Part shown: positions 1 through 5,536 of the stretch, piece after piece
Layout: each line of letters opens with the position of its first letter
Position numbering within the stretch: the stretch's first letter is position 1
NCBI GenBank assembly: GCA_964393335.1
Contig: CAYMTN010000310.1
Coordinates: forward strand, 1-5,536
DNA: 5,536 bases
Direction: 5' to 3'
Source of the DNA: CAYMTN01 sp964393335
GTDB lineage: Bacteria; Chloroflexota; Anaerolineae; Aggregatilineales; Aggregatilineaceae
The notes under the pieces: model-generated
Databases searched by the model: none
The model's input: only the letters and a program-made list of their open reading frames with translations
What the model was told of the DNA's origin: nothing
Translations under genes and position numbers: made by a program

Positions 1-1
1 G

Positions 2-463
2 TTGATCACGGCTGTTTTTCCACGCCCGCTGGTGCGCATGTCCGAGTCGGTACGGCGGTCACCTGTGACGGCTGGCGGCGTCGGTTTTTTGACGATGCTG
101 GTCGCGGTCGGGCTGACGGTGGTTTACGGTATTTCGTTGATTTTGCTGCTGCCGCTCGTGCTGATGCCGCTGGTCCTGGTGGGGTGGCTGGTGATTGGTG
201 TGCTGTCCCTGTTGGGGTGGACGGCCCTGGCGGCACCGTTTGGAGTCTCGCTGTTCCGCCTTTTCCACATGGACAACCAGCCGCGCATGGTAGCGGCGGC
301 GGTGGGCGGCGTGACGTTGGCGCTGCTGCTCAGAGTGTGGAGTATTTTCTGGTTCACGTTCTGGATCGGCTTGCTGGCTTCGATTATTCTCGGCTCGGTT
401 GGGATGGGCGCTGTGATCCTGACGCGGGTCGGGACACGCCCCTATCCGCGTCCTAAAGCATGA
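2..463 (+). CDS. C-terminal part of a multi-pass membrane protein, probably of a bactofilin-like (polymer-forming) protein family; 5' end outside the window
   Basis: The frame is open to the left edge and ends with TGA at 461-463, so the gene is most likely truncated by the window; the visible part is 153 residues. What is seen: about four hydrophobic segments at residues ~25-50, 52-78, 97-117 and 119-140, a short polar stretch with HMDNQPR at 89-95, and a basic proline-rich tail (TRVGTRPYPRPKA). The start of the visible part (FPRPLVRMSESVRRSP) reads like a linker leading into a membrane domain rather than a natural N-terminus, although the ATG at 38-40 could start a complete 141-residue protein. 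From memory, Chloroflexota proteins with an N-terminal bactofilin-like beta domain often end in a similar membrane region finishing in LTRFGTRPYP-like motifs; the assignment to that family is inference. The protein is expected in the cytoplasmic membrane. It is the only rightward gene and converges on the helix-turn-helix gene. Confidence 0.7.
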   Translation: MITAVFPRPLVRMSESVRRSPVTAGGVGFLTMLVAVGLTVVYGISLILLLPLVLMPLVLVGWLVIGVLSLLGWTALAAPFGVSLFRLFHMDNQPRMVAAAVGGVTLALLLRVWSIFWFTFWIGLLASIILGSVGMGAVILTRVGTRPYPRPKA

Positions 464-489
464 TCTGCGACCAAACGAGACCGTTCCCG

Positions 490-521
490 ACGGATGTTTG
501 CCGGAAGGCGCATCCGTTTTT
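490..521 (+). terminator. Rho-independent terminator of the membrane protein gene
   Basis: The arms ACGGATG (490-496) and CATCCGT (511-517) pair perfectly. Inside them GCC/GGC (500-502 with 507-509) closes a GGAA tetraloop of the GNRA type, leaving a small internal bulge. Five T residues (517-521) follow at once. It lies 27 bases after the stop codon at 463. On the opposite strand the hairpin is not followed by a T run, so it should act mainly on rightward transcription. Confidence 0.8.
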
Positions 522-540
522 GTCAGGAAGGTCCGGCTCC

Positions 541-1161
541 TCAGGTCTGTTCGTAGACGATGATCATGCCGGTTAACGTCTGGCGGGTGAACTGGTTGAC
601 CTGCCGCAGTGTATCGCTCCAACTCGTCGACGGGCGGGCAGCGTTCGTCTCCGCCAGTTGGATCACCGCTTCTTGCAGGAAATCCACAAAGTAGAAATAC
701 CCTTGCAGCGCCTGGGATAACACAAGCCCTTGCCCCTTGAGCAGCGTGCCGTATGTCTGCCCGACATGGCGTGCTGTTTGCAGCCCTGCGTCGCTGTCTG
801 GATTGGCGAGATGGTTGATCAGGGAATCCATCAGGCGCAGGCCCTGTTGACGCATGGTTTCACGTGCCTCGGTGCTCAACTGGCCATACCATGCCAGGTT
901 TTCCAGTTTTGACCGGTTCCCGATTTCCAGGCGCGTGCGGCCCAGCGCAGTCTGTACGACGACCTGCGCTTCGGTCGGTTTGGCAACTCGGTGCGACGCC
1001 AGCCACTGCTGGAGGTCCGAGCGGCGAAAACGCCGGTGACCGCCGGGCGTGCGCCGGAACGGCAGCTCACCCTGTTCCGCCCAGTTGCGGATCGTGGCCG
1101 GATGCACTCCGATGATTTGAGCGGCTTCGCCCAGGCTGACCCATTCTGACGGCTCATGCAT
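541..1161 (-). CDS. MerR/excisionase-like helix-turn-helix regulator with an uncharacterised all-helical C-terminal domain
   Basis: A 206-residue protein, probably a cytoplasmic DNA-binding regulator. Residues ~7-56 form a helix-turn-helix of the MerR/BldC/excisionase type: VSLGEAAQIIGVHPATIRNW is followed by the wing motif FRRTPGGHRRFRRSDL (35-50), typical of the HTH_17-like group. Residues ~85-206 look entirely helical, with no membrane segment and no cysteine cluster. They carry hydrophobic patterns such as LRLMDSLINHLA (108-119) and QALQGYFYFVDFLQEAVIQL (150-169), reminiscent of RsbRD-type N-terminal or other small helical sensor domains; that resemblance is weak and I would not name a family. 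The start is well supported: AGGAG at 1168-1172 lies six bases before the ATG at 1159-1161. It sits 57 bases downstream of priA on the same strand with no terminator between, so it may be cotranscribed. Target and signal are unknown. DNA-binding call is confident; function is not. Confidence 0.87.
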   Translation of the reverse strand: MHEPSEWVSLGEAAQIIGVHPATIRNWAEQGELPFRRTPGGHRRFRRSDLQQWLASHRVAKPTEAQVVVQTALGRTRLEIGNRSKLENLAWYGQLSTEARETMRQQGLRLMDSLINHLANPDSDAGLQTARHVGQTYGTLLKGQGLVLSQALQGYFYFVDFLQEAVIQLAETNAARPSTSWSDTLRQVNQFTRQTLTGMIIVYEQT

Positions 1162-1167
1162 GACGTG

Positions 1168-1172
1168 CTCCT
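1168..1172 (-). promoter_or_regulatory. Shine-Dalgarno site of the helix-turn-helix gene
   Basis: On the minus strand this reads AGGAG, six bases upstream of the ATG at 1159-1161. It is clearly stronger than the sites ahead of priA and the Memo-family gene, and it fixes the start. It suggests this gene is translated independently even if it lies on the same transcript. Confidence 0.7.
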
Positions 1173-1218
1173 GTTCGATGTTGTGTGGTCGATAGGCGTG
1201 AATGGAAACGGTGACAGG

Positions 1219-4152
1219 CTAGAGCATATCCACCGGATCGATGTCAACGTACCACCCATCTGCGATGTCGATACCGGCCAGCAGGGCCGTTGGGTTGGCG
1301 CTGCGTAAGACCAGGTGCCAGCGATACTGGTTATTGCGTTTGGCGAAAAAACACGGCGTCGGCCCGATGATCTCGGTAGCCGTGAAGTGATCATCCTCGA
1401 TGCGCTGTGCCAGGATGGCAGCGGCGCGGTTGGCTTCAAATTCGGCGCGGCTGGGTGTGGAATACTGGAACAGGATGCGCGCCAGCCGCCGGAAGGGTGG
1501 GTACAACTGCTCGCGCCGGTAGGTGCTCTCCTGTCGGTAAAATGCCTCGTAATCATGATCGGCGGCGGCGCGGATCGCGTAGTGTTCCGGCAGGTAACTT
1601 TGCAGCACGACACGCCCGCCCAGCGCGCCCCGCCCGGCGCGGCCCGCGACCTGGGTCAGCAGTTGGAAGGTGCGCTCCCCGGCGCGGTAATCGGGCAGTC
1701 CGAGCGCCGTGTCGGCGGAAATGATGCCCACCAGCGTGACATACGGCAGGTCCAGCCCTTTGGCGATCATTTGCGTGCCGATCAGGATGTCAGCCTGGCG
1801 TTCGCTGAACGTGTGCAGGATGAGTTCGTGCGCCTCGCGTCCTGTGGCGGTATCACGATCCCAGCGGATGGTGCGTGCCGTCGAAAATTCGGTCTGCACT
1901 GCCGATTCGATGAGTTCGGTTCCCTGGCCGAAGTGTTTGATCCGCTGGCTGCCGCAATCCGGGCAGACGGTGAGTTGGCTGCGTTTGTAGCCGCAGTAAT
2001 GGCAGATCAGGGCCTGCTGCGGCCCGTGATAGGTCAACGGTGTATTGCAGCGCGGGCACATGGCGATGTAGCCGCAGTCGCGGCACATGATAAACGTCGC
2101 CGTGCCGCGCCGGTTGAGGAACAGAATCGCCTGTTCGCCGCGAGCGAGCACTTCGTGCAGTGCCGTGCGCAGCGTGCGGCTGAAGATGCTGCGGTTGCCG
2201 GCACGCAGTTCCTGGCGCATATCTACCACGTGCACCAGCGGCAGTTCAGCGCTGACGGCATCGGCAGCGTCGGTGGGGTGGTAACGTGCGGCGGGCGCAT
2301 TCAAACGCCGCACCTGTTCCGCGATGCGCTCGCGGTGCGCGATCACACGATCCGGCAGCCGCAGCAGTTCATATTCACCCTGTTCGGCGCGGAAATAAGT
2401 AACCACATTCGGCGTTGCGCTGCCGAGCAAGACCGTCCCGCGCGTGAGGCGCATCAACTCAATCGCCGTATCGCGGGCGTGGTAATAAGGCGTGGGCAGC
2501 GGCGGCGATTGTTTGTAGCTGTCGTCGTGCTCTTCGTCCAGAATGACCAGGCCAACATCCGGCAGGGGCGTGAACAGCGCCGACCGCGCACCAACCACCA
2601 CGTGTATCTCCCCGGCACGCGCCCGCCGCCAGGTATCATAACGCTCGCCGGCGGTCAGGTCGCTGTGGACGATGGCGACACGCCCCGGAAAACGAGCCGC
2701 AAACCGCCGCACGGTCTGCGGTGTCAGCGAGATTTCGGGCACCATCACGATGGCCTGCCGTCCCTGGGCCAGCACTCGCTCGACAGCGCGCATATAAATC
2801 TCGGTTTTGCCGGAACCGGTGACGCCGTGCAGCACAAACACGCCGGAGACATCCGGCGAAGGTGATATTTCGCCCCAGTGGACGGTATCCATGTACTGCC
2901 GGATCACGTCCCAGATGTGCGTCTGGGCAGCGGTGAGCGGCGGAGACAACGTCGGCACAAAATCCTGATCGATCAACGGATCGCGCCAGGTTTCGGCTTC
3001 ACCCAACGACACCAATCCGTCATCGGCCAGGCGCTGCACGTGCGCCAGATCGGTGCCGGTCTGCTCGTAAACGGTCTTTACATCGACCGCGCCATCTTGA
3101 TCCGCCAGAAAATGGAGAATGTCCAGATAGGGCTGGCCGCCGCGCAGATCGATGATGAGCTGCTGCGTTTCTTCCGGAGAAAGCCGCAGCTCGACGGTGC
3201 TCGTTTCGATCCAACGGCGGACGGTCCCCGCCGCTTCGAGGCGGGCGACGGCAGGCGTGTTCAGGTCACGTGTCGTCAGGGGATGGCCTGCCTCAAGCAG
3301 CGTCTCCAGAACAGCTTTTTGGGCGGGGGCGCGTTTATAGTCGCCCGCTTCCAGCCGTTCGGCGATGGCAGGGGCAGGCAGCGTCAGCTCGACCCAGGTC
3401 GTTTTTGAGCCGAGACTCACCGCGCCGAGGTCACTCAGGGTCCGGATCGGGCTTTCAGTGCATCCGACGGCCAGCATGACCGCACTCACGTTCGTGCGCC
3501 CCTTGCGCGTGGCGAGCAGCACTTCCAGCACGTTTGCCCGCCGTGATTCTCGACCCAGGCGGGGCGCGATTCCGGCGACTCGTTCGGGTGGGATGGTAAG
3601 CTGAACGGTGCGGATCGTTTTCGGTTTGACGTCAGGCGGATCGAGCACCGGCTCCTGCTGCACGATGCCGTTTTTGACCAGCGCCGCCATCGCGCTTTTC
3701 CAGTTCATACGAGGCAGCGCGTGGTCTAATTGGCGTCCGCGCAGGGGGCCGCGCCGTTGGAGCAGGCTCAGAATGCGGGCCTGGCTGGTGGATTGCGTGT
3801 GGACAGTTTCGGCCAGCAGGGTGTATAGCATATCGCCGCGTTTAGCAAGCCCCGGCGGGATCATCAACCACAGACAGTTGCCAATCGGCGCGAGTGTCTC
3901 GGTGGCGAGCCACTGCGCCAGCGCAAGCTGGGCCGGAGTCACGACGGGTTGCGGATCGAGCCGTTCCAGCACGGGTTTTGTCTGGGGAATGGGCGCGCTG
4001 GCGTGCAGCGCCACGACGATGCCGGTCGTGAATCCGGTGCCGAAGCCGATCTTGACCAGGTGCCCAGGAGCGATCTTGCCCGCGAGTTCAGCCGGAACAT
4101 GATAATGGAAGGTACCGCTCACGCGGCGATTGACGGCGACTTCAGCATACAT
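1219..4152 (-). CDS. priA: Primosomal protein N' / replication restart DNA helicase PriA, unusually long
   Basis: PriA is a 3'-5' superfamily 2 helicase that recognises stalled forks and reloads the replisome. Residues ~1-105 match the 3'-end DNA-binding domain (FHYHVPAELAGKIAPGHLVK; later LAQWLATETLAPIGN). The helicase core starts near 403: Walker A GVTGSGKT 443-450, DEEH 539-542, motif III SAT 578-580, GTQMIAKGLDLP 792-803, and QVAGRAGRG 834-842. Between the helicase lobes lie eight zinc-binding cysteines in CxxC pairs (690/693, 699/702, 717/720, 730/733). The C-terminal domain follows (YPPFRRLARI, then IIGPTPCFFAKRNNQYRWHLVLR). All catalytic motifs are intact. At 977 residues it is well above the ~730 of E. 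coli or ~805 of Bacillus; the excess lies at ~120-395, where several winged-helix-like segments can be seen. The ATG at 4150-4152 gives the expected N-terminus; no good Shine-Dalgarno precedes it, and the Memo-family gene stops 15 bases upstream, so translation may be coupled. Confidence 0.97.
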   Translation of the reverse strand: MYAEVAVNRRVSGTFHYHVPAELAGKIAPGHLVKIGFGTGFTTGIVVALHASAPIPQTKPVLERLDPQPVVTPAQLALAQWLATETLAPIGNCLWLMIPPGLAKRGDMLYTLLAETVHTQSTSQARILSLLQRRGPLRGRQLDHALPRMNWKSAMAALVKNGIVQQEPVLDPPDVKPKTIRTVQLTIPPERVAGIAPRLGRESRRANVLEVLLATRKGRTNVSAVMLAVGCTESPIRTLSDLGAVSLGSKTTWVELTLPAPAIAERLEAGDYKRAPAQKAVLETLLEAGHPLTTRDLNTPAVARLEAAGTVRRWIETSTVELRLSPEETQQLIIDLRGGQPYLDILHFLADQDGAVDVKTVYEQTGTDLAHVQRLADDGLVSLGEAETWRDPLIDQDFVPTLSPPLTAAQTHIWDVIRQYMDTVHWGEISPSPDVSGVFVLHGVTGSGKTEIYMRAVERVLAQGRQAIVMVPEISLTPQTVRRFAARFPGRVAIVHSDLTAGERYDTWRRARAGEIHVVVGARSALFTPLPDVGLVILDEEHDDSYKQSPPLPTPYYHARDTAIELMRLTRGTVLLGSATPNVVTYFRAEQGEYELLRLPDRVIAHRERIAEQVRRLNAPAARYHPTDAADAVSAELPLVHVVDMRQELRAGNRSIFSRTLRTALHEVLARGEQAILFLNRRGTATFIMCRDCGYIAMCPRCNTPLTYHGPQQALICHYCGYKRSQLTVCPDCGSQRIKHFGQGTELIESAVQTEFSTARTIRWDRDTATGREAHELILHTFSERQADILIGTQMIAKGLDLPYVTLVGIISADTALGLPDYRAGERTFQLLTQVAGRAGRGALGGRVVLQSYLPEHYAIRAAADHDYEAFYRQESTYRREQLYPPFRRLARILFQYSTPSRAEFEANRAAAILAQRIEDDHFTATEIIGPTPCFFAKRNNQYRWHLVLRSANPTALLAGIDIADGWYVDIDPVDML

Positions 4153-4167
4153 AATGAGCCGGGCTAG

Positions 4168-5013
4168 CTAAGGCGCAGGCGCGCTGGCAAAAAACAGCGC
4201 CGCGCCGTAACCGACAACTTGTTCGTAGTCGCGTGTCACGTCGCCCGACGTGGCATATTTCACCACTTTGGCGGTATCCGCGCCAAGCGCCTGGGCCGCG
4301 ATCATCACGGTGGCGATAGCGCCGCGCCCGCAGGCGAATCCCTGCCCGCGTTCCTCGGCCCGGATGACGCCTGCCGGATCAAAAGCCGCGACGGCATTCA
4401 GCACCGTCTGGTCGAATTGGTTGGCCACCGGCTCAGGGTAAAAATGGGAGAGATCGGAGCTGGCGACCAGCAGTGCTTTTTGTCCCCTCAAGACGGTTGC
4501 CAGCGCATGGCCGAGTTCTTCGGCCAACTCGAGCGATTGGTCGATCAGCGCCAGCGGGATCAGGCGAAAACTGCCCAGCGTACGCTGCAAAAATGGCAGT
4601 TCGATTTCCAGCGAATGCTCCGAGTCCTTGCGCACGGCATCAATCGGCACCGTTCGACGTACGATGTCCAGGGCATTGTGATCGACCGGCACTATGCCAA
4701 GCGGGGTTTGATAGGCGTCATGCGCCGTCGTGATGACGCGCGCGGGGAAAGCGTAATGAGAAGGGCCGACGAGCGCCACGACGTCAATATCCAGATTCCG
4801 GACCGCGCGAAACGCGTAGCCCGCCACTGGGCCGGAATAGCGGTGCCCGGCGTGCGGTGCCAACAGGCCCACCAGCCGTCCTTGAACGGCGGGCAAGTCA
4901 GCGGCATTGATATACGCGTCAACGCTGGCAGCTAGCTGATCCGTGCTGCCCGGATACCAGCGGCCCGCGATAGGCGAAGGTCGGATGTCTTCCAGGGGGA
5001 GTGTATCGCTCAT
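4168..5013 (-). CDS. amrB: AmmeMemoRadiSam system protein B (Memo family)
   Basis: A 281-residue cytoplasmic protein of the Memo family (COG1355), a fold related to class III (LigB-like) non-haem iron dioxygenases. Seen in order: RPSPIAGRWYPG (11-22), LAPHAGHRYSG with H54, VGPSHY with H86, the SEHSLEIELPFLQ block (131-143), VASSDLSHFYPE (183-194), ACGRGAI with C228, and GYGAALF near the C-terminus. H54, H86 and C228 correspond to the conserved His/His/Cys site of human MEMO1, implicated in metal binding. Length is normal for the family. In many prokaryotes this protein is encoded with an AMMECR1-like protein A and a radical SAM protein; neither is visible here, and the downstream gene is priA, 15 bases away. 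The biochemical role of the bacterial protein is not established. The ATG at 5011-5013 gives the typical N-terminus; only a poor GGCGGG precedes it, ten bases away. Identity is certain at family level; the symbol less so. Confidence 0.93.
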   Translation of the reverse strand: MSDTLPLEDIRPSPIAGRWYPGSTDQLAASVDAYINAADLPAVQGRLVGLLAPHAGHRYSGPVAGYAFRAVRNLDIDVVALVGPSHYAFPARVITTAHDAYQTPLGIVPVDHNALDIVRRTVPIDAVRKDSEHSLEIELPFLQRTLGSFRLIPLALIDQSLELAEELGHALATVLRGQKALLVASSDLSHFYPEPVANQFDQTVLNAVAAFDPAGVIRAEERGQGFACGRGAIATVMIAAQALGADTAKVVKYATSGDVTRDYEQVVGYGAALFFASAPAP

Positions 5014-5059
5014 GCTGGTTTTTCCCGCCAGGCTGTAACGCCTGCTAACCGCTACCTTA

Positions 5060-5102
5060 GTTATAATTCTACTATTCTCTCTATCGATTGCACCAGTGTA
5101 AA
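5060..5102 (-). promoter_or_regulatory. Possible sigma-70-type promoter for the Memo-family gene and priA
   Basis: The spacer between groES and the Memo-family gene contains an AT-rich island in otherwise GC-rich sequence. On the minus strand TTTACA (5102-5097, five of six matches to the -35 consensus) is followed after 17 bases by GAGAAT (5079-5074, four of six). TAGAAT (5071-5066) and TATAAC (5065-5060) are better -10 boxes but lack a well-spaced -35. Transcription would begin some 40-60 bases before the start codon. The island's position upstream of the block is the main support; the exact boxes are a guess. Confidence 0.4.
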
Positions 5103-5174
5103 AGTAAAGGTTATTCGTGGTCGATCTGTCTCATCATGCCGGGTGCGACGTGCGTCCTCCACCATACGCAGATG

Positions 5175-5208
5175 TAAAAACATAAGCCGGGGTTGGTGTC
5201 CCCGGCTT
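5175..5208 (-). terminator. Rho-independent terminator of groES
   Basis: On the minus strand AAGCCGGGG (5208-5200) pairs perfectly over nine bases with CCCCGGCTT (5192-5184), around a seven-base loop. After three bases a run of five T follows (5180-5176). It begins 29 bases after the groES stop codon. This separates groES from the Memo-family gene and makes groES the last gene of its transcript. Confidence 0.88.
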
Positions 5209-5237
5209 GTGAGGTTGTGCGATGGGCAGGCAGTCAA

Positions 5238-5519
5238 TTATTTGATGCGAGCCAGCACGTCATCCTCGTTCATGAGCAAATACGTCTTGCCTTCGTACTT
5301 GATCTCGGTGCCCGTGTACTTGGGGAAGAGAACGCGATCCCCCACTGCCAGATCAGTCGTCATTTCCTCGGAATCCCCCACAGCCTCGACCGTGCCCTGC
5401 TGGGGCTTTTCTTTGGCTGTTTCCGGTAGCAGAATGCCGCCAGGGGTTTGGGCTTCGCCCTCGATTGGCAGAACGAGCACGCGCGCGCCCAGTGGTTCAA
5501 TATTGATCTTATCGCCCAT
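5238..5519 (-). CDS. groES: Co-chaperonin GroES (Cpn10)
   Basis: GroES forms the heptameric lid of the GroEL folding chamber in the cytoplasm. The 93-residue product has the family's full length and pattern. It opens INIEPLGARVLVLP; the mobile-loop region EGEAQTPGGILLPE carries the GGI-type hydrophobic GroEL contact. Then come the beta-barrel core GTVEAVG, VGDRVLFPKYTGTEI, and the C-terminal YLLMNEDDVLARIK. Two starts are possible. The first ATG (5526-5528, giving 96 residues) is only two bases from the AAGGAG at 5531-5536, too close for normal initiation. The second (5517-5519) is 11 bases away and removes just MYN; I prefer it. No groEL follows; an intrinsic terminator comes directly after the stop. 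Whether groEL lies upstream, beyond the window edge, cannot be seen. Confidence 0.96.
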   Translation of the reverse strand: MGDKINIEPLGARVLVLPIEGEAQTPGGILLPETAKEKPQQGTVEAVGDSEEMTTDLAVGDRVLFPKYTGTEIKYEGKTYLLMNEDDVLARIK

Positions 5520-5530
5520 GTTGTACATTT

Positions 5531-5536
5531 CTCCTT
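5531..5536 (-). promoter_or_regulatory. Shine-Dalgarno site of groES
   Basis: The last six bases of the window read AAGGAG on the minus strand, a near-perfect ribosome binding site. Its spacing (2 bases to the ATG at 5528, 11 bases to the ATG at 5519) favours the downstream start. The promoter of groES, and any CIRCE-type operator for HrcA, would lie outside the window. Confidence 0.75.

Noticed and set aside
490..521. The hairpin as a bidirectional terminator also serving the helix-turn-helix gene
   Set aside because: Read leftward, the stem is followed by GGGAACGG rather than a T run, so only rightward termination is supported. No convincing terminator for the leftward gene was seen in 464-540.
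59..622. A 187-codon minus-strand frame overlapping the membrane gene and the end of the helix-turn-helix gene
   Set aside because: The translation is a low-complexity run of Gln, Arg and His, typical of the antisense of a hydrophobic coding sequence. It also crosses the terminator.
690..733. PriA cysteine cluster considered as a sign of a different zinc-ribbon protein or fusion
   Set aside because: The numbers in this entry are residue positions within PriA (bases about 1954-2085). The eight paired cysteines are the normal zinc-binding part of PriA between its helicase lobes.
1315..2865. A 516-codon open frame on the plus strand opposite priA
   Set aside because: It is entirely antisense to unmistakable PriA helicase motifs. 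Its translation is low in recognisable motifs and rich in Arg/Ala/Gln, as expected for a shadow frame in GC-rich DNA.
4219..4935. A 238-codon open frame on the plus strand opposite the Memo-family gene
   Set aside because: It lies fully within a gene with conserved family motifs on the other strand, and has no recognisable domain or ribosome site.
5113..5174. Possible small RNA or small gene between the groES terminator and the AT-rich island
   Set aside because: No open frame with a ribosome site, no strong hairpin, and no recognisable RNA motif was seen. It appears to be plain spacer.

Overview
The window reads as an ordinary chromosomal segment from a moderately GC-rich bacterium. The best lineage guess is Chloroflexota (Anaerolineae-like). 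It rests on the style of the left-edge membrane protein, whose C-terminus reads ILTRVGTRPYP, and on the long PriA with extra N-terminal modules. This is inference from remembered family patterns, not a database result. No mobile element, CRISPR array, rRNA or tRNA was recognised.

Layout: a truncated membrane protein gene runs rightward from the left edge to 463 and ends at a good intrinsic terminator (490-521). It converges on a leftward block that fills the rest of the window. In order of transcription (right to left) this block holds groES at the right edge with its own intrinsic terminator (5175-5208), a 224-base spacer with an AT-rich promoter-like island, a Memo-family gene (AmmeMemoRadiSam system protein B), priA only 15 bases downstream of it, and, after a 57-base gap, a MerR-like helix-turn-helix protein with an uncharacterised helical C-terminal domain.

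The Memo-family gene and priA look like one transcription unit, and the helix-turn-helix gene probably belongs to it, though it has its own strong Shine-Dalgarno sequence. groES is a separate unit: it ends at a terminator and no groEL follows. The genes do not form an obvious pathway: protein folding, a putative metal/redox Memo-type protein, replication restart, and a regulator.

The points most worth a second look are the oversized PriA (977 residues) with about four tandem winged-helix-like segments before the helicase core, the groES that is not followed by groEL, and the regulator whose ligand or partner domain is unrecognised. I did not find a convincing new multi-gene system here.
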